Source: Flammula alnicola (lineage: Eukaryota > Basidiomycota > Agaricomycetes > Agaricales > Strophariaceae). Taken from it: 64,000 nt of DNA. A program made the translations under genes and the position numbers. Location: NCBI GenBank assembly GCA_015499995.1, contig JADNRV010000006.1, positions 682,001 to 746,000 on the forward strand, written 5' to 3'. Under the pieces are notes generated by a model. It worked only from the letters and a program-made list of their open reading frames with translations. It made no database searches and had not been told where the DNA came from. Shown here one piece after another: positions 1 to 13,456 of the stretch; the stretch's first letter is position 1, and each line of letters starts with the position of its first letter.

Positions 1-3000
1 GACGTGTGCTGCGTGTTTGTTGGTATGAGTTTCGGGAATGATGCGAGCAGGGATTCGATCCTCGTCCGTGTCATGTCGCGAAACTGGCGCGAGATGACAG
101 CTAATCCAAGAAGATAGCTCGTTCAGCCAGCTTTCCATTTGTATTGATTGAATCTGACCTTTGCCGCCCTTCGTGCATATTGAAGCTGCTAATACCACCT
201 GATTGCACAACGTATCAGTCTAATCCGTGATTTTGTAACGAGAATGCATGACGAACCATCGCTTTTTGCTGTGGTGTACGTTATTAAGTCTATTCAAGGC
301 GACAAAGTGCGTCCCTGCTTTATTTTGAGAAAGGCACAGTGGTGGATTGGGCTCGTCCGTTTGTAACCTTGTACTGTACGTGTCAAGGTCAGAAATGAGA
401 TTTGCATCAGGGCAGGTCATCACGTGACGGACATGTATAAGGCGCTAAAGACTCTTAAAACTTAAAGACGGTCAAAAGACGGCCCTAAAAGACCAACATT
501 CGAATCAAGTTTGAATGCACGAGTTTCGAGATACAATTTTACAGATTAATATCTCATCGGATAAAAGACGGGGGAAAAAGGGCGGAGTACTTTTCTTAGG
601 ACAATTCATATCATTTGCTTCAACTTTTCAAGACCCCCACCCGGCGCCTGTACCCTCGGAGGTGCCTGCTTCGACAGGAACTTTCAAAAAATTAAACACA
701 GCGATGGCGTTCCTCGTAAAATTCTGGTTTTATAATAGACCCTCGAATTGCCTAACGCCAGCTACAGTCGACAGAGCGATCCGCTTATTAACTGAAGTCG
801 ACATCAAGCTCAAGGCTGAAACAGTTAGTACGGACAGCATCATGCTATCAGGCTGCGGAGAGGAAGGTTGTTTGTACAACCTTCCTCCATCTTACTTCAA
901 ACTCAATCGAATGTGTGATGGTAAAATTTAGATCGCCAGTCATTTGGGTTTGGGGTCGACGTCTATTTTGCTAACTGAAAGTTGAATTGGCATGCCTCGG
1001 CCGCGGGTGCCCAAGATAAATGTGACCTGATTGAGCTCCGGAGATCCACACTCCCTCCACCATGTCCCCAGAGCTAAAAAAAACTCCAATGGTGCTTGAG
1101 GCCTTTAGGGTACAGCAGTCACCGAGACTAAACTCTTTCTTTGGTAAGTAACTGTTGGCATGGGAAGGCTGGGTGTCCTCATGAGGCAAGTACAATAGAA
1201 AATGTACGCGATCACCTTATCTTCACTTCAAGTATGACAGCACTTACTTGAAGTTAAGAATCATTGGGCGGCAGGACTTCACCCGTATGTTATTTTTTCC
1301 ATTTGGAGAAATCGCGCAAGCTTGTCATCCGTCAAAGTCTGTATCGAAGACTGACGAAGAGTTCTATCCCATTCCCATGTCAAAGACGACAGGTTGCTTA
1401 CCACTTCCTACACGATATGACACATCATGTTCAGAGAGACGCGAACGTCGGGACAGGAGAAGAGCAAGGGACGGGTACAATTCTTCTGCGAATACGAAGC
1501 ATATCAACCTCCACAGCGCATTCAAAACTTGGTCTATACCTGAGATATGTGGCATTCATATTTTTCCGGCTTATACCTCAGTGCGTTTTTGATATAGTAT
1601 AGCTCCCAGGCAAACTGATGTCCAAAAATATGTATCCATCTTGGTAATTGGCAGATATGATTCAGCGAGCAAAGCGAAGCTACTGTCGACTGTAACGCGA
1701 AACCTTGGTCGACATGCCGAATTGCCTCATGGGGTGAAAGGATACCACGAAGTGATTTAGCAATTTAGCATAATACCTATGAAGCCAGCGAGGAGTTCAG
1801 ATTCTCAATTGATGATGGGGTAATGCCTACCATATGGTCGTCTTTTTAAGAAGGAACCGCCGTTGTCTGCGACCAGGCGCAGTCCGCGGCACAACTCTGA
1901 TATCCAAATGGCCGCGAGCTTAACGCTTCGCGAACGAAATGAGTGGTAAGACCTCACCTCTGCCAACTTAAGGCCCAAGGTGGAGGAGAACACAGCTTGG
2001 CGCTCCAAAAAGTCTGCTTCTTTCTTAGAAGGTAGGATCTGACTAGAGGTGTATAGTTCCTCAGGAGATCACCCGGGCAGGTGGGAAGAGACAGCTACTT
2101 AGATACAGTCATTTGCAATACAGTTATGGTCGGATGTGATACAGGGTAGGATCAAACGATCAAGTCCACAAAACCTACACATTAAGAGGGTATCCCGCTG
2201 AAAGCCCGCCATCACTCACATTATTTTAGGTTTCTATCTTGATGTCGGCGTCCGATCCATGCGACAGTCCTTCGGCCAAAGGAGACGAGTAGTTTAGGGA
2301 TCTAAAGTGCTTTATAAATCATTCGCTGAGGTAGCAGATAAGAATACTAACAGCTGTATGGCATGGGTAATGTTTTTCCAGTAATTGCGCTGCACCCTTC
2401 TACATGGTAGGGCGCGATGAATCGGGGAGCCACCACCAAAGTCTCATGGGGCAAGAATAACCCTGAGATAAACCACGCATGCAGGTTTTGAGTTCGGTCA
2501 GAAGCAATTGCTATACTTGAGCATCAGCAAAATTAAAGATGTGGGCCTATGTCAGGGCAATGTATCTAGTTTCCGATCGGAAAAAGTTTTGTGTATGTAT
2601 GATGAGCTAGAGTGAATCGACTTTTGAACCTTGAATGTGCCCTTGAATGAGCCAGCTCGCGATAACAGATTGGTGATGCGCAATCACCCAAGCTAGAAAG
2701 TGATTCAAGGAATCTATAAACAGAGAGACAGATGCCACGTCTTTGTTTTCCTTCTTCATAGCGCCAGCAAGGCAGGTAACTTTCGTCTTTTACAGAAGCA
2801 GGACCGAGTTGGAAGATACCCTCAGCGAACCAGCGAGGGAGAGGGTTGACAGTGATCTTTGCTTGTGGAGGCGTCCTCATCCTACTACATCCATCACGAT
2901 ATGGTGAGAGGCCCAAAAGCTGGCAAGAGAGGTCCGACATAGTCTTTGATGTTGGAGAAAGTTTAGGAGGAGATGGAGACGGAACGAAAATCAATTGATC

Positions 3001-4954
3001 TTCGTTCTCACGAATTTGAGGGCCGCTGACCCGGACACGACAAAGATGTAACATCATATCTATCTCTGGGATCCAGTCGCCAGTCGGCGCGCCAGTGTGG
3101 AGTTCACGTCAGTCAAAGTTACTTCAACAAGCCGTAATGAAAAACCTTGTCCTCAACTCCCAATGGTCACGGCGATTGTCATTATTAGGCGGCCTTGGCA
3201 GGACTATATATTCCTTCAAATCAAACTACCCATCGGGATAATTTTGTTGGCCAGAAATTTCAATCAGGGTCGTCTTTGGGAGTCTTGGGGTCGTAGAACC
3301 ATAGAACACAAGCTTGAAGATGGCTAAATTATCTTGATCTCCGTGGTTCGAACGGTGAGCCCGAGGAGCCAAAAACCCACACAATATCAACTCCCAATTG
3401 GAATTGGGGGTACAGCCAAATTTTTTGAACGTGTTCAATTCGACGATATCCATATCCTACATTGGTCATCCAAATCGCAGCATGGATAACTTCAATCAAA
3501 ATTTACCCTCGGTAGAAAGCCGCTCTTTGGCAATGACTTTCTTATCATAAATAGCACTGGTGCCCCCATGTTGCAACCGAGTCGTCATTAAGTCGTAGCA
3601 GCCATCCGGTTAAAGAGATGAGAAACCCGACGCCTGGCCGCAAATGCGACGTTTTCGAAGCGGGAGACACGGTGGACTTTGAGAAGGGGTTAACATACCT
3701 CCAAAGACCTCAGAGACGACCTCGCGATGGGCAGAAGTCCATGAAATATTAGGTTTCCTCCATCCAGTCAGATAGAAAGTCTAGAAGGTCATGGCTGCTC
3801 CGCTTAGGCTTACTTGAAACCGGAAGGTGACCATCAAGATGGCAGCCAGTGGGTTCCGAGGACAGAAAGCCAGGGAGTAGGGGTTAGGCGGGAATATGAC
3901 AAGGCACCCTGTTTTTTAAGGAAGCGAAGGATTTTTCCGTTTTCCGAGACACTGAGCCAGTCGTATCAGCCACCCTGTGTGAACTCGATGACTCTAATTA
4001 GGGCATATCCGCTGAAAGGCAACGGAGTTGAGCGAAGTCAGAGAACGATTCGCATGGACCCTTACGAGATGGGCAAAATCTGGTATGTCGGCAACATCCT
4101 AGCATTTGGAGCTAGCAACACATGGAGGTAGAGTCCGGTAAATTGTTTCCAATCCATCTGCGTGTGCAGGTTGATTCAGCCTCGTTGACCTGAATACGGG
4201 GTGTAGCCATTGTGGCGAACCACGGCCGAAATTGTCTTACCCGTCTGTGAACTTTCAAGGCCTGTAGGGTTTAAACTGGAAGAAAGGAAATAAACCTTAG
4301 GAAGTGTCATTATGAAGCCTAGCACCAAGTCAGGAGTCACAACTTGAAAAACGATAGCGGAAATCAAAAACGGTGAATTGTGCCATCCCGGTCAAGTGGG
4401 ACACGCGGTGTCTTCCTAGATGAAACATCAGAAGAGCCATACGGACCATATCATCGCTGATAAGTACCATGCATCCAGGAGGCCATGGCTATATTGAACC
4501 ATGCAGCAACTTGAAGTAACGGGGCGAGATACCGGAACGCCATAACGAAAATAAGCCGTTCCATTCTGGCTGAGGGTTATATTCCACTTGGCAACATAAT
4601 TCTTGCTGTCGGGAGAACAGAAATTTTTAATCTGTCTTGACCTCGGTGAACGTCGACCGGCCATTGGCAAAGCACCGAATGGGCTACTTTTGAAATCGGA
4701 GTGAGTGAGCAACTTCGCGGCATAGGCAAGGATAGGGCCGGTTTTCTCATCGGCTCCGAACCACCGACGAACGTTCGGTCGTGTCTCATCGCGTTGCCAT
4801 TGCGTCTTGCAAGTCGGTCCCACACGCGCGGTCTGTAATGTTTGAAGTCTCAGTCTAGTTACGAACTTCGAATGAGAGGAGCGAGAGATTTTAAATTCAG
4901 TTTACTTAGTTGCTCTCTTTAAATTATGGCACACCAGATCTATCCTGGGTCTAT
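1..4954. other. No supported gene (5 kb)
   Basis: I see no recognisable gene here. Open frames are short and lack a clear splice pattern or family motif. The longest are 2566-3057 on the minus strand (about 160 codons) and 515-931 on the plus strand (about 138 codons); neither resembles a family I know. The 2566-3057 frame has a protein-like stretch containing PRWFAEGIFQLGP and could be an exon of an unannotated gene, but I cannot build a start-to-stop model. The stretch may be decayed repeat or gene relics. Confidence 0.4.
861..886. repeat. Perfect 11-bp stem hairpin
   Basis: AGGAAGGTTGT (861-871) and ACAACCTTCCT (876-886) are exact reverse complements around a 4-base loop. No associated gene or terminator role can be shown. 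Confidence 0.6.
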
Positions 4955-6727
4955 CAGATCCGACCGAACTTATCCAGCAACGGTCTTCCGTGCGATGGCT
5001 ATATAAAAAGTAAATTAATATAGTGATAAAGGCGTTAATTTAGAGAAGAAAAAAAGAAACACACCAGAGCCTCCGGAGCCGTGTTAAGGACCTTCTCTAT
5101 CTTCTCCAGAATTTCGGGAGTCAGCTTTGGGATAACTTCAAGAGCTTTGAGGTTTTCAAGAATTTGTTCAGGCTTGGACGCGCCGAGGATAACAGTGGAC
5201 GTGTTGGGGTTCTTCGCTACCCATGCGAGAGCCAGCGCAGAGACTGTGGTTTGCAGGTCTAAGGACAGATATGTTGTTAAAAATTGTTTCATAGAACTGA
5301 GGGCATGGTTGCATAAGCCGACCTTCTTCCGCAATCTTCGTCAGTTCCTTGACTTTACGAATCTGTTCTTGACCCTGGGGGCCCTTCAAATTCTCAATGG
5401 TCTCTTTGAATATCGATGAATAATGAGCGTAGCGGCTGTCCTCGGGGATACCGTTGTTGTACTGCTCAAAGTCATGAACGAGGTGCAGTTGGAGCAAAAC
5501 ATTGGTGTCATACCTTTCCCGTGAGCAGACCTCTTTCCAAGGACGAGAATGCAGTAGTACCAAGGCCATACTTCTTGTATAATCCTCTGTTGAAATTTTT
5601 TCAGATTTACACATTCCAGAGATCTGCTGAATAGACTTACTGATATTCTTTCTCGGGGCGATCGCGATGGAACATGCTTTTTGGGAAATAGAAATTAGCA
5701 AGACTTAACGGAACGAGATTTATTTATGCGTACTTGTGTTTGCATTGCTCAGCGATGGGAGCAATGAGGTTCAGTTTATTGGCAATATCTGAAATTTATA
5801 ACGTCAGTCAATAAAAATATTGTGGTATGAAAGTATGATACACATACGATGAGCTTCCTCGATCTCACGGGCACTCCATTCCGAAGTCCCCCAGTACAAG
5901 GCCTAAGGAGAACCAACCTTCAAAAATTAACTCTACAGACGAAGATTTGCACCACTGACCCAACCTCTTTCTATGACGTAGTTAAATGCCCGAACGATCT
6001 CCTCCATAGACACTAAAATTGGTATTAGTGTAACCTAAGGATTACCGAGAGGAAGTTAGGCATACCGTTAACGTCGTGCCTGTGGGCGAAAATCACATCC
6101 ACGTAGTCAAGCCCAAGACGCGCAAGAGATTCTTGTGTTCCTTCTATAATGCTATGGTTGGAGATCTAGTGAGTGTCAGGAAAGACGCGCAGATATCGCA
6201 GAACGCACTGCTTGCGTGAGAGTCCTCCGTCGTTCGGACCCTTACGCAATCCCCAGAAAAGCTTCGTAGAGATAACAAGATCCGTTCTGCGAAGCCCCAG
6301 TTCCTTGATAACGTGACCGCTACTCGGACGTAAGTAAGCGGGAATCTTTTAATGTATAGCTCCATGAACATACATTTCCTGCTCAGACTTCCCGTCGGAA
6401 TAACCCTCCGCCGTATCAAACATGTTGATACCGTTTTCAAACGCTGTCTTGACGATTTCCTGAATACCTCAACGTAAGGAACATTTCCGTTTGATCATCT
6501 AAATATTACAGCAACTGGCCTTGACTGGATCGCCCACAACGGTTCCTCCCAAGGTTAGCCCTTTACGTATTGTTAAGGGATCCATTGGTATAAGAAATTT
6601 TGTTAAAGAACCTACATCCTCCTAACGAGAACACTGGAACGCGCAATCCACTCGGTCCCAGCCGTCGGAAGGGCATGTTCTTAGGGTCGAATTCGCGTTG
6701 GACGGGCCATGATTGTAAGACGGACAT
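4955..6727 (-). CDS. Aldo-keto reductase, Kv-beta-like
   Basis: NAD(P)H-dependent oxidoreductase of the aldo-keto reductase family, closest in style to voltage-gated potassium channel beta-subunit-like AKRs. The substrate cannot be told from sequence. The start is ATG at 6727, giving MSVLQSWPVQREFD. Splicing at 6616 joins a split Trp codon to make SLGGWLTLGGTVVGDPVK. The AKR residues are all present: Asp and Tyr in FDTAEGYSDGK, Lys in ISTKLFWGL, His in VDVIFAHRHD, and the C-terminal cofactor loop STVILGASKPEQILENLKAL. A final small exon ends in GRPLLDKFGRI with the stop at 4955-4957. There are about ten exons with short introns. One junction, after GDPVK, has no GT donor: the exon seems to end at AAG followed by GC, so either a GC intron or an error. 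Otherwise the gene looks intact. Confidence 0.88.
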
Positions 6728-7166
6728 GGTGGTGGTGGCTGTTGTGGGTCAGAAAGTGCCAGCGGGTAGTCGGGCACATGAACAGTCAAGGAGCTCTTTT
6801 ATATCGCGCCTCGACTCCCAAGCCATCCATTTGTCTTTGGAAAAAGACTCCATTAGTCGGAACGGATGAGCAGATAGCCTAAAGATAGTCACAGATTTGC
6901 TTAGATAGGTAAATCCTTACCATATCCTTTCAGTATTGCGTGCGAATTTCGTAGAATTACCGCATGGCACGGTCAGCTGATGGCATTTTTCTCCCTCATC
7001 TTGCGGGTGGCGTTCCGCTGGCGAAATTGAAAAACATCGGAGAAACGCAATTTTGAGAGTGCGAGGGCGAGAATTTTCTTTCATAGAGGGCTGTTGCAGA
7101 GACAATCAGGTTGAACGAAGCAAATCGGCCACGCTGTGACAGTGAGATCAGGTCACACTGTCGAGA
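6728..7166. other. Spacer upstream of the reductase
   Basis: About 440 bases between the reductase start and the putative mobile element. It presumably contains the reductase promoter; no clear TATA box or other element stands out. Confidence 0.4.
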
Positions 7167-9613
7167 CTCGACACTGTGGGAAGAATTTGCAGGAATGTTT
7201 CCTGTTGCGAAACGCTAATCATTCCTGTGCGGCAAACACCAATGTCTGGTGTTTGTTCAGCACCACAGTGTGGTGGGAAATTTTATCAAATTCGCACCAC
7301 GTAGTGGTGTTCCACAACAGTAATTTATGGCATTCAAGAAGCAGTAACTTATGGAATTCAACACACACCAATCATAGCTGGTTTCAATACAATCATTTTT
7401 CTTGCTTCCCGAACAATGGTATTCATTGCACTATAAAATATAAAATATATTAAATTCTACTACAGGATTACATGGATGGAGAGAATGGTAATTCTACGGG
7501 TGAGTAGCAGTGGTACTACTTGGGGGCGGTGTCAGCTGAACGAGCATATGGTGGCGACCTCGAAACCTTCTTTGTCTGAGATAAGGGGCAGCGGTGGTCA
7601 GCGGTACCTTGCAAGAGAATGGGCCAGGGGCGTACTCACCTCGCACATTGCGTCGCTGGGCGTCAGTGGCGGCTACCTAGCCCGTTCGTCGCAGTGCCAT
7701 GGGCAAGCAGCATATTTAGTGCTGGCGGCAGTGCTTCGTGCGGTTTTTAGCTCGGCGGTGGGTTTATCGTGTCATTGTGGGGGTTACACGGCGGCTGCAG
7801 GCAGGGTACACATGGTCAGTGAGGGGTGGGTGGGTGACTTTGGTACCATTCATGTGTCGGAGGAGGGGAATGGGGTAAGGCGACCACGAACCTCGCTCTG
7901 CACGAAAAAAGGGGTGGAGGGGGGTAGCAGCACCTTGAGACATGATTCGCGACGTACCTGGTAGCTGTTCGTCATTGCCATCGCAGGATGTGTCATCTGC
8001 GATGACATGGGATGGTTCATTGGCTGCAGAAGACGGAGATGGGGGTGTTAGTGATGTCGAGGAGGGGTGCCCACTTACCCGGTGGCTCTCCTCCAGGCCC
8101 TCTGCTCCCTCGCAACTGTTGCCGTCAGCGTGGTGGTGGTGTGGTATGCTCACGACGCATGACGGCGACGATGAGCTGTTGTGCTTATCAGCCTACGTGG
8201 GACTCGCATTGGCCGCGGTGCAGATGATGTGGCCATGGCGGCGGTGGCGGTTGGTGAGCTGTTGCGGTGTTGGGTTGAACGATGGCGACAGCGGTGGGGG
8301 AAGATGATGGTAGTGGGTGTGCGGAGGGACGGTATGGGGTACGGGGAAGGTGAAAGGGGGAAGTGGCTAATTGACGTGGCAGGCCGCAGAATATGCCGTG
8401 TTTGGCAGATCCCATGGATCACGTGATCATCAGACTCACGACAAGAATTGGGTTCTTGTCCCAGGTGTGGCCGACCTTACTGCAGTGTCCCTTGTCATGT
8501 CCTCCTCCCTTTTTGTGCTGATCATTGTTTATCTGAGACAGTATTATCATTATAGAAAGACTTGCACAATTTATTGTTTGTACATGCAAGTTTTACTTGA
8601 GTTTTACAGGTATTTATTTATGAGGATGAGATAGAAATCGAGTCTATACTAGTATAGTATTAATGGGATTATACTTATATTATATTAAAAGTGGGATTGG
8701 AACTTGATAGTGGGATTGTCTTGTGAACATTGGAATTGACTCTCAATAAAAGAATTGGCAAGCCGCAGAATCAAGTCACCTTGTGGCATGCTTCTGAGCG
8801 ACTACAATGACACATAAACTAGACACAAGCATACCAGCATATGGTCAATTTAAAGGTAAAGACTTACAGAAAATTGCCTTTATGTATATATACTCTGTGT
8901 CAATGTGCGCATTGAAGAACATTGTTCTGTGCAACGGCCCGGGTTGCCGGGGCCCGACATCGTGTTTTGCCACAAAATCACGTGTGGCAAAAATCAATGT
9001 CGGGGTCCGGCATCACTCGGCATTGTACCGCGGGGATGTCATCCCGCTTTCCTCTCAATCCAACTAATACCATCATCCCTATTCAAGTACCAATCATGGT
9101 ATCATCCCACTTTTTCACTATTGTACCACAATTCCATTAACACTCTTCTCGTCATTACTCAGTAGGATAGACATCTGCGGTCTCGAAAATATTTGTGACG
9201 TGCTTACTAAATAAAGGACAAGTTATCGTTAAGCGCACGTCAAAGGGCCTTACTGAGATGCAGAGACAATAAATCTGAGTAAAGAAAGAACTAAATGAAG
9301 ACAGTTATCACACACTCAGTGAGAACAACAAATAATACTGTGTTGTGCACACCACGTCTAGATGTTCAACGAAGACAGGAAATATTGGTGTTCGGACACA
9401 CCACATTTCAGGGTCTGACAGGGACACCAACTCGTCCTGTTTTCTAACATCAGACATTGGCGTTTGTATGGGCAATAGTAATTTATGTTTCAATACAATA
9501 ATTCACGGTGCAATCAAACACCAGAAAGGGTATACATCAAACATTAGTGTCTAAAATTAAACTTCGCTGTTTCGGCACGACATATTCCTGTTCTGGCTTC
9601 CCACAGTGTCGAG
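7167..9613. mobile_element. Putative non-autonomous element with inverted ends
   Basis: CTCGACACTGTGGGAAG at 7167-7183 is the exact reverse complement of 9597-9613. Further inward the two ends share weaker inverted similarity, with AGGAAT and CGAAAC blocks at similar distances. They also share direct similarity: GTTTCAATACAAT occurs near 7380 and near 9486. The interior has a G/T-rich, GGTGG-rich block (about 7480-8360) and no recognisable transposase. The left end abuts a near-palindromic copy of its own terminus (7156-7176), and I find no clear target-site duplication. A decayed or non-autonomous DNA transposon fits best. An unrelated structured repeat is possible. Confidence 0.45.
8953..9004. 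repeat. Imperfect 22-bp stem hairpin
   Basis: Arm 8953-8974 pairs with 8983-9004 with three mismatches around an 8-base loop. The core TTTTGCCACA/TGTGGCAAAA is perfect. It is followed by a second small palindrome near 9033-9050 (GCGGGGATG / CATCCCGC). It lies inside the putative element and looks like a fold-back repeat rather than an RNA gene. Confidence 0.55.
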
Positions 9614-10598
9614 TAGATTAGATTATGATAGCGTAGGTCATATCAGCACGTGCATGTTCATGACGGGATGCCAGCGAGCGCGTAGCCGAATCCATTCTTG
9701 CCTTTCGCCATCGCCTGCGACGCTATACGCACGGCTTCCCAGCTCGACGCGCATCTTCGGCGAGCATATCCGAGAGCAGGTCAGATTGGCCTGCTCCAAC
9801 GCAATTTTTGTCAAGGAGTTGCAATTGGAGGGACCGATGGCAAAGTTGAATTCAGTCCAGCAATGTAGTAAAGATAGCCAGGAAACGGACATTCCGGCAA
9901 AAAATGATATTATCTTGATACCCATATTGGAGATGTACAAGTACATGTATTGGCAAGCGTACGCGGTCATCAGTCATAGTTTGTCACTGTGACTGTGCCA
10001 TTTCCGGCTGTCTCCGTTTCGTGCAGAAAAACGTAAACCTTGCGACCACGAATTGATAAAGAGATTAGAGTAAAATAGGCCTTTTTGGAGACGGCCAGCT
10101 GCAGATCCTCCAGACTCAGTGGTAAATATGAGATTAAATAAAGCAGACTTATAAGTACTTTGATTTTGAAGTGTCTACTAATTTTAGGATCGCCACTGGA
10201 GGAGCCTTGAAAAGCTAAACAATTTGGAGTAGGTACAATACCATCCGTCTAGGTTAAATCTATGTTTGCCTCATTCACAGTGTAAGTTTACGGTGCGTAT
10301 TGGAGGGCATAACTATTTTTAGCTCAGGGACACAGAAAACGTCACTTGCCCCATTGACACTTTTGCTTGGAACGCTTCCGTTCAGGGCTCCTTTTTAACC
10401 CTTTTTTACAACCAACTCGCAAGAGTAAATTCCGTTCCGTCGCTGAGATTTTTCTGGCGCTCTTTGTGCTCAGGCGATGTTCGATACCACTCTAAAATAC
10501 TTGACTCTCTTCATTCTTCCTAATCCTGTGAGTGCCAAGCACGGTGGTGACTTCGAGTCCATGCCTTCAAGTTTGACAACGTACTGATTTCTCGCGCC
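9614..10598. other. Spacer, no supported gene
   Basis: About 1 kb. Two overlapping frames on opposite strands (9606-9992 and 9638-9970) have no recognisable content and no splice support. The part nearest 10598 presumably includes the promoter of the next gene. Confidence 0.35.
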
Positions 10599-13456
10599 AT
10601 GAATGAAGAAGTTCAGTGTTCCGGCGTCGAGTACAGACCCTGTTTACCGCATACATCAAAGAGCAGCAGACAATGGTGAGTACGCGAAGTCTAATGCGAC
10701 TGCTCATGACACTTGCCTCGAAGTCTCTCTCAGTCGAATCCTAAGGGATGGACGGGGATAGACTTTACCCTGAATGAAGTTCGCTCTGTTCTGCTTCCAA
10801 ACATTGAGCTCTTTCAATTAGATATCAGCTATATATCCCAAAACCCAATCACCCCTATGAAAAGTGTGGTGAAAGCGAGTCCAGAAACCCGCGCCAAGCG
10901 GCGCAATACTATCTGCTGTGGAGGGCTTTGCAGTCCTGAGATGTCTTTCCTTTATGTAAGTACCACCTTCATTGAAGCTTTCATATTAATTGCGTCAAAA
11001 TTCTAGGACGATATGAATTCGACACCACTTGAAAACTTTGAATCTTTCTCGAGCGAAACCCCATCACTTGGAATTAACCAACAACACAACCCGCCCCGCG
11101 TCAATACGTTCAGTAAAGTAAGAATAGTAACTGTAAGTCAAGGACACTATTGATATAACGTATATTTCTGAGCAATTTTAATTTACGTCCAGCCTTCAGA
11201 ATCTCCTACTCCATCATCTATACGCCGACAACTCACAAATGTACGTTATTGATGGCTTCATGTAGTTTGAATGCTAACACATGTGTACAACAGGATATCG
11301 CAGCGTTATATTCTTCCAACCAAAAGGTAATCTCTATTTCATTTATTCCTCCAATGGGTCTGACATTATTTCATTCCTATTGCCCAGCAAGATAGCCGCG
11401 TAGTAGTGAGTTGACCTCTCATTATCTCAAAAAAGCTTCAACGCTAAATATATGCGCATTTATTTTACGTCCAGAAAAAATTCGGCAGGTACAACGAGAA
11501 ATATCACGGTTCTTCAAAGACAGGAAAAGAGAAAGAGGTCCGTAATAATCGAATAACAAGCTTTCCCGGTCTCACTTCAATCGACCTGACCAAGCGCCCC
11601 GTTTTAGAAGCGAAACTCTGCCCCTGCAATATTATCATCAAAATACGACAGTGATCAAAGAGTGCCATGGAAGGAAGGCTCTATTCATTCCCGGACTACG
11701 GTAGGGAAAGTAGTCTCTTTCTTATGGGATAATCTGACACCTCATTTTATGTTCCTTGAAGGTGACCCCGTCGACGGCTTCGATATACGCATTACCACGC
11801 TCGCATTTGATATCGCCAACCCAAGATCTGCTTCCAGCCCTGCTCCACAAGGTACTTATTGCATTCCTTGCATACATTCCTTGCATACATTGAACGTTTG
11901 ACCCTTACCTCATTTCTCAGAATCAGTGCGCGAGGCCGCCAAACCATTCATACGCGTCTAAATTATTCGAGCTGGATTTATCGCCCATTATAGAAGATTC
12001 GCGTATTTTCTCGGAACCTCTTGAGTCGAATGAGGACTCGGTCCACGCATCAGCAGCTGGCAGCTCTGGATCGAGCTACGGAGAGTTATTGGACGAAAGG
12101 GTGAGCGTTTTCGACTTAGACCCCGTGACTGCCTCCGGCACATGTAATTCGTGCCAATGAATGAGGCTGTCGAATAACATCGTACACGTCATGGATGGCA
12201 TTCATACCTTCTGCTCGACGCCCAACATCCATGCGTTTTCAGCCTTTCTGATAGTTTTTGAATTACAGACTACCGATTATTACGGCTTATCCCATTTCGG
12301 CACTTTCAGTGGTTTGGAGGGGAGAGACGACGAAAACGGGATGCAGATGGAGTCATATCTGCAGCACTCAACCCAAGGCTTTGGAGACGTTCAAGGTTAG
12401 TCAAGTTTAAAAGCTCTTGTTTGCAATGAGGTTTACGATATACATTCAGAGTCGGATTGGCAAAATGAACAACTGCAGGCACTTGATGATTCAATCCTCA
12501 TTCCTGAGTTGACGTTGACAGTCCCAACCCCAGAGCTGGGTGCATCAGCGCAATTTCATTCCGGAGAAATCCCTGGGATGCTCTTTCTCGACGATGAAAC
12601 AGGCGATTATCAGCGAGATGACCGATTTTCGGCTCCGACAGCTTTGATTGGAGCGCCCAAAGGACTGGAGTACACGCTTCTTGACGTCAACCCAAGAGAC
12701 TTGGCTATCGATATGGAGTTCTCGGGCAAAAGACTTCTTGGCTACAACGGCGACCAAAAGGTGGCTGGTGTTACTCCTAGCCTTTCATTGTCTGGAACTG
12801 TGGGTGGTTCTGTTGCGCTCGAAACTGAGCTCAAAAGCAAGGCTCGATCAATCTTTCATTGGCTTTCTTTACGGAGTGCCAAGAACAGGGCTAGCGGATG
12901 TACGAATCCCCAACGCCACGATCGTTTCTGGAACAGGTTCTCTCAGATTCTGGCAAACACAACTGTATTGTCTAGCCAAAGGGCTCCTTCTGCATGTGAT
13001 CGCAGTGGAATGGCTGAGAATACCTGCGCTATGGCTGACGCTGCGACCGCTCGTTCTCGTGGATTGTTAAGCTCGGACCTTGACTTGCACTTGGATAGGA
13101 CTTCCTCGGAGAAATACTATTCTGGTTCTCTATCACCGGCGGCGACAACGACACGTGTAGTCGAGGAAGGAGAACATGCGGCGTCGCGTCTCTTCGGTAC
13201 ACCAAATACTGGCAAAAGCAAGGAAAGGGAGAGTCCTGGGAAATGGTATAATGGTGTCTCTCCGCGGGTCGACAGGGAGACAGTCTTGAAAGGACGTCAG
13301 TCAAGGAGACACTCTTTGGGCTTGGGCATGAAGACCTTCAAGGGGAATAAGCGTCGCGCCCAGGAGGGTGCTCTGTATGATATGGAGCCGGAGACAGTAG
13401 GGCAACGAACTTCCAAGCGATTTTGGGCCTGGGGACAACGCAACGTTGTGTATTGA
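10599..13456 (+). CDS. Hypothetical multi-exon protein
   Basis: I do not recognise this family. A consistent model starts at ATG 10599 (MNEEVQCSGVEYR), splices at a GTGAGT donor near 10678 into an exon starting near 10722, and then uses a GTAAGT donor near 10956 into an exon reading DDMNSTPLENFESF. Several very small exons follow (11000-11560), then the segments LFELDLSPIIEDSRIFSEPL and GLSHFGTFSGLEGRD, and a long last exon (about 12450-13456) rich in Ser, Thr and charged residues. The protein is mostly hydrophilic with no clear domain, so it may be largely disordered. The C-terminus is uncertain: after the stop at 13454-13456 there is an open stretch (about 13545-13720) with a hydrophobic run GVVYGGVAATVVWVL that could be a further exon behind an acceptor near 13542. 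A decayed copy of this 3' region lies near 17070-17220, so the gene's end took part in the tandem duplication downstream. Confidence 0.5.

Noticed and set aside
40..80. tRNA-like B-box (GGATTCGATCC)
   Set aside because: No A-box or cloverleaf could be built around it.
7764..8430. Overlapping open frames on both strands, including a His-rich one
   Set aside because: They arise from the low-complexity GGTGG/CCACC-rich interior of the putative element; none shows a domain.
12648..13070. 140-codon frame overlapping the hypothetical gene
   Set aside because: Alternative frame of the long last exon; hydrophobic by composition, with no start context or family support.
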